From: Pseudomonas sp. PA15(2017)
Lineage (GTDB): Bacteria; Pseudomonadota; Gammaproteobacteria; Pseudomonadales; Pseudomonadaceae
Direction: 5' to 3'
DNA length: 64,000 nt
NCBI RefSeq assembly: GCF_001945395.1
Contig: NZ_MSXV01000050.1
Span: 1-64,000 of the forward strand
The notes under the pieces were generated by a model that searched no databases, was not told the DNA's origin, and worked only from the letters and a program-made list of their open reading frames with translations. Shown piece after piece: positions 35,188 to 45,799 of the stretch (position 1 is its first letter; the number at the start of each line of letters is the position of its first letter). The position numbers and the translations under genes were made by a program.

Positions 35188-38100
35188 TCAAGCCGGCAAT
35201 ACCGGCGGTTGGCTTTGCGCCAGGTCGCTCAGCTCGCGATTGGCCACGGCGTACATGGCGTAGTCACTGCCGGTTGCCGCACGCAGCTCGGCGAGCATGG
35301 CCTTCCAGCGGTCGACCAGCCGGCGGTTCTGCTCCAGCCACATCTCGACCCGTGCCTCGATCGACTCCGGCCCGTTGGCCAGTTGCAGCACCGAGACGGT
35401 GATGGCGCGCTGCTGCGCATCCAGGTCGTCGCGGAACGCTTCGCGGGCCAGGGCCTGCCAGTTGCTTTCCACGCTGAGGCCGCTGATCTGCTGCAGATAC
35501 CAGGACAGGTCCAGGGCATCGGACACCGCGAAGTGGGCGGACGCCACTTCAGTCGGCTCATAGCCGGTGAGGTCGGCAGACTCGATGATCGGCAGCAGCG
35601 TGTACAGATGGCCGGTGCCAGCCACCACGCGGGACAGCAACTCCGGTACGCCGGCCTCGACGTAGGTCTGGTAGCGTGCCATCCACTCGTCGCGGGCCGG
35701 GCCCTCGAGCAACTCGTCCAGGCGCATGGCCAGTGCCTTGACCCGTGGGCCAAGGTGCGCCACGTCACGAGCGGCATCCAGGTCGTTGCGGCGGCTGCGC
35801 AGGTACCAGCGCGTGGCGCGACGCCCCAGACGCATCAGCTCGTCCATCATGGTCAGCTGCACATCGGCGGGCACCTGGTTGTCCAGGGCCTCGATCTGAC
35901 GCCACCAGAACGGCAGGTGGAAGACGTCGCGTACGACCACGTAGGCAGCGGCCACCTGGGCAGAACCTACCCCGGTGGACTCCTTCAGGCGCTGCACGAA
36001 GGTGATGCCCATGTGGTTGACCAGGTCGTTGGCGATCTGCGTGCTGACGATCTCGCGCTTGAGGCGATGACGACGCATGGCCTCGCCGTACTCCTGCGCC
36101 AGGCGCGCCGGGAAGGCGGTTTCCATCTCGCGCGACAGGTAATCGTCGTCGGCGATATCGGACTTGATCAACGCTTCCTGCAGCTCGATCTTGCTGTAGG
36201 AGATCAGCACCGATAGCTCCGGACGGGTAAGCCCCTGGCCCTTGGTGGCGCGCTCGTTGAGCTCCTCCTCACTGGGCAGGAACTCCAGGGCGCGGTCCAG
36301 CTTGCCGGAGGCTTCCAGCGCCACCATCAGGCGCTTGTACTCGCCCTGACGTTCGCGGGCGCGGCGCTCGGCCAGCGACAGCGCCTGGGTCTGCTTGTAG
36401 TTGTTGCCCAGCACCAGATTGCCCACGTCCTCTGTCATCTCGGCCAGCAGCGTGTTGCGCTGCTTGCCGGTCATGTCGCCGGCGGTGACGATCTCGTTGA
36501 GCAGGATCTTGATGTTCACCTCGTGGTCGGAGCAGTCCACCCCACCGGCGTTGTCGATGAAGTCGGTGTTGCTGGCCCCGCCACCCAGGCCGTATTCGAC
36601 GCGACCGAGCTGGGTCATGCCCAGGTTGCCGCCCTCGCCCACCACCTTGGCGCGCAGTTCGCGGCCGTCGACGCGCAGCACGTCGTTGGCCTTGTCGCCG
36701 ACGTCGGCATGGCTCTCGCGGCTGGACTTGACGTAGGTGCCGATACCGCCGTTCCAGATCAAGTCGACCGGCGCCTTGAGCAATGCGTTGAGCAGTTCGG
36801 TCGGCGCCAGTTTGTCGGCCTGGATATCGAAGCGTGCCTTCATCTCCGCGCTGATGGCGATGCTCTTGGCACTGCGCAGGAAGATGCCGCCACCCTGGGA
36901 AATCAGCGACGCGTCGTAATCGGCCCAGCTCGAACGCGGCAGGTCGAACAGACGCTTGCGCTCGACGAAGCTGCGCGCCGCATCCGGATTCGGGTCGATG
37001 AAGATGTGCAGGTGGTTGAAGGCCGCGACCAGTTGCAGTGACTCGGACAACAGCAGGCCGTTGCCGAATACGTCACCGGCCATGTCGCCGATACCGATCA
37101 CGGTGGTCAGGTCCTTCTGCACGTCGACGCCACGCTCACGGAAGTGGCGCTGCACCGAAACCCAACCGCCCTTGGCGGTGATGCCCATGCCCTTGTGGTC
37201 GTAACCGGCCGAGCCGCCCGAGGCGAACGCATCGCCGAGCCAGAAGCCATATTCGTTGGCGATGCCGTTGGCGATGTCGGAGAAGGTCGCAGTGCCCTTG
37301 TCCGCCGCAACGACCAGATAGGGATCATCGGCATCGTGGCGCACCACGCTGGCCGGTGGCGCCACCTCGCCATCCTTGAGGTTGTCGGTGATGTCCAGCA
37401 GGCCGCTGATGAAGATCCGGTAGCAGGCGATCGCCTCCGCCTGGATCTCGTCGCGACCGCCACCCAGCGGCAGACGCCGTGGCACGAAACCGCCCTTGGC
37501 GCCGACCGGCACGATCACCGCGTTCTTGACCTGCTGGGCCTTGACCAGGCCGAGCACCTCGGTACGGAAGTCCTCTTCGCGATCCGACCAGCGCAAACCA
37601 CCACGAGCGACGTTGCCAAAACGCAGGTGCACGCCTTCGACACGCGGCGAGTAGACGAAGATCTCGAACTTCGGCACCGGCCGTGGCAGTTCGGGAATCG
37701 CGCTCGGGTTGAACTTGAAGCTGAAGTAGTTCTTCACCTCGCCCAGGGCGTCGGGCTGGTAGAAGTTGGTGCGCAAGGTCGCCTTGATCAGGTCCAGGTA
37801 GCGACGCAGGATGCGGTCTTCGTTGAGCACCGCGACGTTGTCGAGCGCACCGAGAATGGCCTGTTCGAGCTTCTGCTGCTTGTCGTTGAGGTCGTCGGCA
37901 TTGAGCTTGCGGGCGAGGTAGAAGCGCGTCCGGAACAGGCGCACCAGCTCGCGGGCGATATCGGCATGGTTGAGCAGCGTGTTGGCGATATAACCCAGGT
38001 CGAAGCCCAGGCGAATCTGCTTCAGGTAACGGGCATAGGCGCGTAGCAGGGCCACATCGCGCCAGGCCAGGCCAGCGGTCAGCACCAGGCGATTGAAGGA

Positions 38101-40056
38101 ATCGTTCTCGGCATCGCCGCGCACGATGTGCACGAAGGCGTCCTGCAGCGTGTCATTGAGCTGCTGGATGTCGAGCTTCATGCCTTCGGGATAGGTGAAG
38201 GCGAAATCGTGAATCCAGAACTCGCGACCACTCTGGTGCTGCAGGCGATAGGGGAATTCGCCCAACACGCGCAGGCCGAGATTCTCCAGCACCGGCAGTA
38301 CGTCGGACAGCGCCAGCGGCGTGTCGGCGTGGTACAGCTTGCAATGCAGCTGACGCTCACCGGGCACCAGCGGCTGGTAGAAGCTCATGACCAGCGGGCG
38401 CTCTTCGGAGAGGCTGCGCAGGTGCTGCATGTCGACCACTGCCGAATGCGGTGCGAAGCGCTCGCGGTAACCGGCCGGGAAGCTTTTCGGGAAGTCGGTG
38501 AGCACGCGGGTGCCCTTGGCTTCGCCGAAATTCTCCACGGCCATGGCGGCGTAGTCGTCGGTCCACGAACGGCAGGCCTGGACGACTTCGCGCTCGAGCT
38601 GCTGAGGGTCGATGTCCAGCTTGGTCTTCGGGTCCACGCGCAGGATGAACTGCACGCGAGCCAGCACAGACTCGGAGAAATAGGTCCAGAACTCGCAGTC
38701 GCTGGCCTGCAGGCGGTCGACCAGCACCTGCTGGATACGCAGGCGGGTCTCCGTGGAATAGACGTCGCGCGGCACGTAGGCCAGGGCGTAGACGAAACGA
38801 CCGTAGGGATCGAAGCGCAGGAACAGGCGCACCTTGTTGCGCTCCTGAATCTGCACGATCGACAGCGCCGTGCTGGCCAGTTCGTCGACCGGCGTCTGGA
38901 ACAGGTCGTCGCGCGGCAGCACTTCGAGAACCTTGACCAGCTCCTTGCTCAGGTGGCCCTGGGAGATGAAGCCGGAGCGCTTCTCGACCTCGGCGACCTT
39001 GCGGCGGATGTAGGGAATCTCGCGCACGCTCTCGCTATAGGCGGTCGAGGTGTAGATACCGAGGAAACGGCACTCCTTGACCACCTTGCCGCTGGCGTCG
39101 ATCTCGCGAATGGAGACGAAATCCGGGTACGCCGGACGATGCACGCGGCTCGGTTGCGCCGCCTTGGCGAACGACAGCAGGGTCGGTTCGCGCAGGTAGG
39201 CCAGCGCGTAGGGCTCGATGTGCAGGTCGTCCTTGCTCAGGCCGCTACGCAGGCGCCGCGACAGGCCCAGCAGCGAGCTCTCGTCGTACTGCAGGTGGCC
39301 GCCATCGACAGCGTCGTGAACGGTGAATTCCTCATAGCCGAGGAAGGTGAAATGGTTGTCCTGCAGCCAGGCGAGAAACACCTTGATCTCGTCCAGTTCG
39401 GCCGGGTCGGTGGCACCCTTGCCGAAGGTGCCGTCGCCTAGCTTGGCCAGCAGTTCCTGGGCCTTGGCCTTCATCGGCTGGAAGTCGGCCACGCTCAGGC
39501 GCACCTCTTCGAGCACATCGAGCAGGGTCTTCTGCAGCGACTTGATTTCAGCGTTGCTGGCGCAGCGGTTGATCTCCAGGAACATCAGCGACTCGAGGCT
39601 GATGCCCTCGCCGGTACTGCCCTTGGGCAGCAGTTCGAGCAGTGCGCCCTGGGCATCGCGGCGCACGCTGAGCACGCTGTTCTGCAGGGTATGAATGCTA
39701 TAGCCGCGGCGTTTGAGTTCGATGCGCACGGAGTCGACCAGGAACGGGATATCCGGGTGCAGCACTTCGATGCCGGTATGGGTGCTCTGCCAGCCGTGCT
39801 TTTCATAGTCGGGGTTGAATACGCGGACTTGCGGCTGGGCAGGATCGAACTGGGCCAGCAGGCGCCAGGCCGAAAGGGTGCAGCCAACGAGGTCGGAAAG
39901 TCGCCGCTGAGTCAGTTCCTCGAGTGCGATGATGCCAAAGAACTGTTCAGCGAACAGGGCTACTTGTGGCAGGTCCTGCTCGCTGACGTGCTGCGCCAGG
40001 GCCGCTTGCAGTTGGTGCTGGAAGTCGGCTTTGCTGGCCGCGGTGAAGAACGCCAT
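35188..40056 (-). CDS. gdhB: NAD-specific glutamate dehydrogenase, large (GDH-180 type)
   Basis: Catalyses NAD-dependent oxidative deamination of glutamate to 2-oxoglutarate in amino-acid catabolism. At 1622 residues it has the size of the large bacterial GDH class. The N-terminal half (about 700 residues) holds regulatory ACT-like domains. The catalytic core lies in the middle to C-terminal part, with RFGNVARGGLRWSDREEDFR, VGAKGGFVPRRLP and FGNGLLLSESLQLVAAF. The ATG at 40056 (MAFFTAASKADFQ) is a clean start. It is a single-gene unit with its own terminator. Confidence 0.95.
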   Translation of the reverse strand: MAFFTAASKADFQHQLQAALAQHVSEQDLPQVALFAEQFFGIIALEELTQRRLSDLVGCTLSAWRLLAQFDPAQPQVRVFNPDYEKHGWQSTHTGIEVLHPDIPFLVDSVRIELKRRGYSIHTLQNSVLSVRRDAQGALLELLPKGSTGEGISLESLMFLEINRCASNAEIKSLQKTLLDVLEEVRLSVADFQPMKAKAQELLAKLGDGTFGKGATDPAELDEIKVFLAWLQDNHFTFLGYEEFTVHDAVDGGHLQYDESSLLGLSRRLRSGLSKDDLHIEPYALAYLREPTLLSFAKAAQPSRVHRPAYPDFVSIREIDASGKVVKECRFLGIYTSTAYSESVREIPYIRRKVAEVEKRSGFISQGHLSKELVKVLEVLPRDDLFQTPVDELASTALSIVQIQERNKVRLFLRFDPYGRFVYALAYVPRDVYSTETRLRIQQVLVDRLQASDCEFWTYFSESVLARVQFILRVDPKTKLDIDPQQLEREVVQACRSWTDDYAAMAVENFGEAKGTRVLTDFPKSFPAGYRERFAPHSAVVDMQHLRSLSEERPLVMSFYQPLVPGERQLHCKLYHADTPLALSDVLPVLENLGLRVLGEFPYRLQHQSGREFWIHDFAFTYPEGMKLDIQQLNDTLQDAFVHIVRGDAENDSFNRLVLTAGLAWRDVALLRAYARYLKQIRLGFDLGYIANTLLNHADIARELVRLFRTRFYLARKLNADDLNDKQQKLEQAILGALDNVAVLNEDRILRRYLDLIKATLRTNFYQPDALGEVKNYFSFKFNPSAIPELPRPVPKFEIFVYSPRVEGVHLRFGNVARGGLRWSDREEDFRTEVLGLVKAQQVKNAVIVPVGAKGGFVPRRLPLGGGRDEIQAEAIACYRIFISGLLDITDNLKDGEVAPPASVVRHDADDPYLVVAADKGTATFSDIANGIANEYGFWLGDAFASGGSAGYDHKGMGITAKGGWVSVQRHFRERGVDVQKDLTTVIGIGDMAGDVFGNGLLLSESLQLVAAFNHLHIFIDPNPDAARSFVERKRLFDLPRSSWADYDASLISQGGGIFLRSAKSIAISAEMKARFDIQADKLAPTELLNALLKAPVDLIWNGGIGTYVKSSRESHADVGDKANDVLRVDGRELRAKVVGEGGNLGMTQLGRVEYGLGGGASNTDFIDNAGGVDCSDHEVNIKILLNEIVTAGDMTGKQRNTLLAEMTEDVGNLVLGNNYKQTQALSLAERRARERQGEYKRLMVALEASGKLDRALEFLPSEEELNERATKGQGLTRPELSVLISYSKIELQEALIKSDIADDDYLSREMETAFPARLAQEYGEAMRRHRLKREIVSTQIANDLVNHMGITFVQRLKESTGVGSAQVAAAYVVVRDVFHLPFWWRQIEALDNQVPADVQLTMMDELMRLGRRATRWYLRSRRNDLDAARDVAHLGPRVKALAMRLDELLEGPARDEWMARYQTYVEAGVPELLSRVVAGTGHLYTLLPIIESADLTGYEPTEVASAHFAVSDALDLSWYLQQISGLSVESNWQALAREAFRDDLDAQQRAITVSVLQLANGPESIEARVEMWLEQNRRLVDRWKAMLAELRAATGSDYAMYAVANRELSDLAQSQPPVLPA

Positions 40057-40200
40057 TTGTATGCTCCGTCTATGGGCTTGGTATGTGCGATTCGTGTTTC
40101 CATGCGTAGTTCAACCTTAGACCGGCTGCCTGCAAACGCTACCTGAAATGCGCGATGACGCTCCGGTCACAGGTGCCCGGAGAGCTTAACGAGGCGAGTG

Positions 40201-40223
40201 CGCTGCACGCTTGCGGTGCAGCG
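40201..40223. repeat. Small hairpin upstream of the chemoreceptor
   Basis: Perfect 8-base arms CGCTGCAC and GTGCAGCG around a 7-base loop, in the 281-base divergent interval between gdhB and the chemoreceptor gene. The role is unknown. Confidence 0.4.
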
Positions 40224-40337
40224 ACATTTTCGTTCACGCTGCCAGTGGCACAGCAGACATCGTACGACCGCTTGCACTGTGCCAGCACAACGCCTAAAGT
40301 CTGGCGTCAATAAAAATAAAGCCAACGGACGTCGCCC

Positions 40338-42221
40338 ATGTCACTGTTCCTTTCCTGGAAGCAGAAGTTTCGCCTGCTGATTCTCATTACCCTCTCCAGC
40401 CTGGCGCTGATGACAGCCGCCTCGTTCTGGGCCACGCAAACCCTGAGCACTGCCCTGCAAGCCAGGGAAAACGCCACGGCCTATGCCGGCGCCTCGGCCA
40501 CGCTGATGAACCAGTGGCTCAAGCTGGGCGCGGAGCGGCGACGTCTCACGCCCGGCGATGAGGAGGATTTCCAGGACAGGCTGACGGCGCTCAGTGCGCT
40601 CTCCAGGCAATATGCCGAGCGCGCCGAGCGACTGGGCGATGGTTCGGTGATCGACAGCTCCAGGCAGATCGACGAACTGCTGCAGGAAGACATCCGCCTG
40701 CAACACAGCTGGCTGGAGCAATCCCACGAGCTGGGCCTGACATCGTTCACCGGGCAGCGCGCCAAGCTCGCCGAGAGCGGTAAAGGTCTGGAACGGGTGA
40801 GCATCAGCCTGATCCAGGCATCGATCGCCGATGCGCTGAGCAACCAGCGCGATTACCTGGCCACCTTCGACGGGGCCTATGCCGAACACGTGCAGGCGGC
40901 GCTGGCCGACCTGCAGACACGCATCATCGAACTGGAATGGCAGGACAGCCAGGTCGGCAAGGCGGTTGCCACCTACAGCGCCGATTTCGCCGCTGCGGAT
41001 TCGATGATCCAGCGCATCGCCGGCACCGAAAAACACCTGCTCGACCAGGGCCGACAGATCGAAAACAGCATCGAAGCCCAGGGCGTTCATCTGCAACAGA
41101 CCGTGCTGGCCAACGCCACTCGCCAGGCCGAACAGGCGCGCAGCACCGCCAATTGGGCGATGGGGCTGACCTTCGTGGCGGTGTCGCTGTTCATGCTGAT
41201 CACCCTGAGCCGCGCTTCACGCCTGCTGATGGCGCAACTGGACAGGGTCAACCGCCTGCTCGCCCAGGTCGCGGCGGGCAATCTCACCGCGCGGATCGAT
41301 GTCAGCCAGAACCACCGTGACGAATTCAACCAATTGGGCAGCGCCTCGAACCAGATGACCCAGGGCATCGCCGGGGTGATCCGCCAGGTGCTCGACGGCA
41401 ACCAGCAACTCAACCAGCTGCACAGCTATCTCAACGACGCCATGCGCCGCCTGGAAGAGAACAGCACCCAGGTGGAGATGCAGACCGAGCAGGCCGCTTC
41501 GGCCTCCCAGCAGATTTCCGCCACGGTTCATGAAATGGCCCAGCGCACCACCGATGTCGGCAACGCTACCCAGGCGGCCTATCAGTCGGCGCGCGATGGC
41601 GCCTCGGTGATCAATGCCAGCGCCGACGACATGCGCCGACTGTCGCAGCTGATCCAGGACACCCACGCCCAGGTCAGCGCCCTCACCCAGTCGAGCACCA
41701 AGGTCTCCAGCATCATCGACGTGATCAACGGGCTGGCCGACCAGACCAACCTGCTGGCCCTCAATGCCGCCATCGAAGCGGCCCGCGCCGGGGAAGCCGG
41801 CCGGGGCTTTTCGGTGGTCGCCGACGAAGTGCGCTCCCTGGCCCAGAAGACCGTGGCAGCTACCACCGATATCGCGGTGATCGTCAACGAGCTGCGCCAG
41901 CAGACCCAGCAGATGGACCAATTGATGACCAGCGGCCTCAACCTGGCTACCCAGGGCGAGCGCAGCTCAGGCGAAGTGGCCCAGGCCATCGACGGCATCA
42001 CCGGTTCCATGGAGCACCTCAGCGCCGAGATGAGCCAGGTGGTAGTGGCCATCGAGCAGATTTCCTGCACCACCGAGGAGATCGCCGCCAAGGTCGAGGA
42101 CATCAACCTGCATACCGGCAAGACCAAGACCCTGCGCCTGAGCCTGGACGAACATACCCAGGGCCTGTCGCGGCAGGTCGAGGCGCTCAACCACAGCGCC
42201 GGCCAGTTCCGTATCGTTTGA
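40338..42221 (+). CDS. Methyl-accepting chemotaxis protein
   Basis: A 627-residue transmembrane chemoreceptor. TM1 is about residues 12-32, and a periplasmic helical sensor of about 240 residues follows. TM2 is about residues 273-292 ([20 protein letters not shown]), then a HAMP linker. The cytoplasmic signalling domain contains the conserved hairpin tip [20 protein letters not shown], which contacts CheA and CheW. The periplasmic domain is all-helical with no recognised PAS or Cache signature, so the ligand is unknown. It stands alone. The CheV protein of this window is a possible partner. Confidence 0.93.
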   Translation: MSLFLSWKQKFRLLILITLSSLALMTAASFWATQTLSTALQARENATAYAGASATLMNQWLKLGAERRRLTPGDEEDFQDRLTALSALSRQYAERAERLGDGSVIDSSRQIDELLQEDIRLQHSWLEQSHELGLTSFTGQRAKLAESGKGLERVSISLIQASIADALSNQRDYLATFDGAYAEHVQAALADLQTRIIELEWQDSQVGKAVATYSADFAAADSMIQRIAGTEKHLLDQGRQIENSIEAQGVHLQQTVLANATRQAEQARSTANWAMGLTFVAVSLFMLITLSRASRLLMAQLDRVNRLLAQVAAGNLTARIDVSQNHRDEFNQLGSASNQMTQGIAGVIRQVLDGNQQLNQLHSYLNDAMRRLEENSTQVEMQTEQAASASQQISATVHEMAQRTTDVGNATQAAYQSARDGASVINASADDMRRLSQLIQDTHAQVSALTQSSTKVSSIIDVINGLADQTNLLALNAAIEAARAGEAGRGFSVVADEVRSLAQKTVAATTDIAVIVNELRQQTQQMDQLMTSGLNLATQGERSSGEVAQAIDGITGSMEHLSAEMSQVVVAIEQISCTTEEIAAKVEDINLHTGKTKTLRLSLDEHTQGLSRQVEALNHSAGQFRIV

Positions 42222-42371
42222 GCCGGTACTGGCCGCATGCTCCGGCATGCGGCTGGCGATCCGGTCACAGACCGCATCCGGCTCGCATGGCTTAACGCCC
42301 CCGCCTTCGATTATCATGGGCGGCCCTGACGAGCGGGGTTCGTCGCTCGCGATTCGCATCTGGACAGCCCC

Positions 42372-43330
<959 letters not shown>

Positions 43331-43331
<1 letters not shown>

Positions 43332-44284
43332 TGCTTTCGCACGCGGATAACCCTGAGCTGCAGGCGGGCATCCGTACCGATCTCAAGCAACTGATCGACA
43401 TGCGCCACCGGGTGCGCGAGGTGCAGCTGTTTTCCACCCCCGGCCGACGCAGCCCGCTGATCGGCCTGCACCATTCGAAACTGCGCGGGCGCGGGGTCGA
43501 CTTCGACCAGGTGCGCGTCTACCAGCCGGGCGACGACGTGCGCACCATCGACTGGCGCGTCACCGCACGCACCCAGGAGCCGCACACCAAGCTGTTCCAC
43601 GAAGAACGCGAACGGCCCATCTACCTGCTCGTCGAGCAGAGCCGCCAGCTGTTCTTCGGCTCGGGCCTGATGTTCAAGTCGGTGCTCGCCGCCCGCGCAG
43701 CCGGGCTGATCGGCTGGGCTGCGCTGGGTCACAACGACCGCATCGGCGGGCTGGTCTTCGGCGGCCAGGATCACCACGAAATCAAACCGCGGCGCAGCAA
43801 GCAAAGCCTGCTGCAACTGCTCAGCCGCCTGGCCCGCGCCAACCAGGCGCTGTCCGCCGATACGCCGCTGGTGCGCGACAGCTTCGGCCAGGCCCTGCGC
43901 CGTGCCCGGGAAGTGCTGCGCCCCGGCAGCCTGGTGGTGGTGCTCTGCGACGAACGCACCCTGGGTGACAGCAGCGAGCAGCAACTGATGCTGCTGGCCC
44001 GGCACACCGACCTGCTGCTGCTGCCGGTCTCCGACCCGCTCGATCACGCCCTGCCCGCCTCCGGCCTGCTGCGCTTCGCCGAGGACGACGCTCAACTGGA
44101 CGTGGACACCGAGGATGCCAACCTGCAGCACCGCTACCGCGATCAGGCCCAGGCACGCCGCGCGCGCTGGCAGCGCCTGGCGAACAAGCTCGGCGTGCCG
44201 CTGCTGTCACTGTCGACCGGCCAGGAACTGGTCGAACAGTTGCACGAGCACCTGAACAACCTGCGCACGGGTCGATCGGCATGA
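43331..44284 (+). CDS. DUF58 domain-containing protein
   Basis: A 317-residue cytoplasmic protein with the DUF58 signature DFDQVRVYQPGDDVRTIDWR near residues 57-76. The remainder forms a VWA-like fold (IYLLVEQSRQLFFGSG), with the metal-ion motif not obviously conserved. DUF58 proteins accompany MoxR ATPases and are thought to be partners or substrates. The ATG overlaps the MoxR stop by one base, and its stop overlaps the next gene by four. Confidence 0.9.
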
Positions 44285-44775
44285 ATCCGCTGGACCAGCT
44301 CGAACCCTTGATCGCCCCCGCCGCCATCGGCTGGTGGCCGCTGGCGCCCGGCTGGTGGCTGCTCGCCGTGCTGTTGCCGGTACTGCTGTGGGCCGCCTGG
44401 CGCCTGGCACCGCGCTTGCCCCGGCCACGCCGCAAGCAGGCCGTCGAACAACCCCTCGATCCGCTGCGTGAAGCGGCTCTGCAAGAACTGCAGCGCCTCA
44501 GCAAACCCTATGACGGCGCTGCCGCCGGCCCCTGGCTGCAGCAGCTCAACGGCCTGCTCAAGCGCCTGTGCCGCGAACGCTACCCGGACAGTCACAGCCA
44601 CACCCTGAGCAGCCGCGCCTGGCTGGCGTTTCTCGACAACCGCTGCCCGGCCGCCGGGCTGACGCGCTGGATGATTCTCGTCGAGGGCGCCTACAAACCG
44701 CAGTGCAACCTGGACGACAAGGCCATCGACGGCCTGCACCAGGCGGTCGCCATCTGGATTCGCAAGCATGTTTGA
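44281..44775 (+). CDS. DUF4381 family membrane protein
   Basis: A 164-residue protein with one N-terminal membrane span (WWLLAVLLPVLLWAAWRLA) and a cytoplasmic helical domain (REAALQELQRLSKPYDG, AWLAFLDNRCPAAGL). It matches the DUF4381 family that sits between DUF58 and VWA genes in Bat-type operons. The exact role is unknown. It overlaps both neighbours (4 and 8 bases). Confidence 0.88.
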   Translation: MNPLDQLEPLIAPAAIGWWPLAPGWWLLAVLLPVLLWAAWRLAPRLPRPRRKQAVEQPLDPLREAALQELQRLSKPYDGAAAGPWLQQLNGLLKRLCRERYPDSHSHTLSSRAWLAFLDNRCPAAGLTRWMILVEGAYKPQCNLDDKAIDGLHQAVAIWIRKHV

Positions 44776-45799
44776 ATTCGCCTGGCCGTGGATCTTCCTG
44801 CTCGCGCCCCTGCCCTGGCTGCTGCGCCTGTGGCTGCCGACCGCCGACAGCGGTGAAGCGGCGCTGCAGGTGAGCTTTCTCCGCGAGTTGGAAAACCTGT
44901 CCGGGCGCCGTGCGCGTCTGCAACTGCCGCCCTGGAAGAAGCAGGTGCATTTCGCCCTGCTCTGGTTGCTCCTGCTGATCGCCGCCGCGCGCCCGGAATG
45001 GGTCGGCGAGCCCCTGCCACTGCCGGCCAGCGGGCGCGACCTGCTGATCGCCGTGGATGTATCCGGCTCGATGGACTACGCCGACATGCGCCTGGACGAC
45101 GAGGACGTCAGCCGCCTGACCCTGGTCAAGCAACTGATCGGCGAATTCATCGATGGCCGCACCGGCGATCGCGTCGGCCTGATCCTGTTCGGCAGCCAGG
45201 CCTACCTGCAGGCGCCGCTGACCTTCGACCGGCAGACGGTACGCACCTGGCTCGACGAAGCGGTGATCGGCATCGCCGGGCAGAACACCGCCCTCGGCGA
45301 CGCCATCGGCCTGGCGGTCAAGCGCCTGCGCCAACGCCCGGCCGATAGCCGCGTGCTGGTGCTGATTACCGATGGCGCGAACAATGGCGGGCAGATCGAA
45401 CCGATGACCGCCGCCCGCCTGGCCGCCGAGGAAGGCGTGACCATCTACACAATCGGCATCGGCTCCGACCCGCAGCAGGCTGGCAATTTTGCCGCCTTCG
45501 GCCTGAACCCCAGCCTTGACCTGGATGAACCGAGCCTGCGCGCCATTGCCGAACTCACTGGCGGCGAGTATTTCCGCGCCCGCGACCAGAGCGAATTGCA
45601 GAACATCGAAGCGACCCTCGACCGCCTCGAACCGGTCGCCCAGCAACCGACCCTGGCGCGCCCGGCCCAGGCGCTTTACGTCTGGCCGCTGGCGGCGGCT
45701 CTGCTGTTGAGCCTGCTGCTGGTGATCCGCAGCCTGTGGCCGCAACTGCACCAGCAGGCGCTGAGCGCCGCGCAACGCCTGGGGCGCAAGACGCCATGA
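44768..45799 (+). CDS. VWA-domain membrane protein (BatA-like)
   Basis: A 343-residue protein with two N-terminal membrane spans, a VWA domain exposed to the periplasm or cytoplasm (about residues 85-290) and a C-terminal span (LAAALLLSLLLVIRSLWP). The metal-ion-dependent adhesion site is intact: AVDVSGSMDYAD gives DxSxS, with downstream Thr and Asp (GQNTALGDAIG, LITDGANNG). It resembles BatA of the Bacteroides/Leptospira aerotolerance operon. Coupled to both neighbours by short overlaps. Confidence 0.9.
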   Translation: MFEFAWPWIFLLAPLPWLLRLWLPTADSGEAALQVSFLRELENLSGRRARLQLPPWKKQVHFALLWLLLLIAAARPEWVGEPLPLPASGRDLLIAVDVSGSMDYADMRLDDEDVSRLTLVKQLIGEFIDGRTGDRVGLILFGSQAYLQAPLTFDRQTVRTWLDEAVIGIAGQNTALGDAIGLAVKRLRQRPADSRVLVLITDGANNGGQIEPMTAARLAAEEGVTIYTIGIGSDPQQAGNFAAFGLNPSLDLDEPSLRAIAELTGGEYFRARDQSELQNIEATLDRLEPVAQQPTLARPAQALYVWPLAAALLLSLLLVIRSLWPQLHQQALSAAQRLGRKTP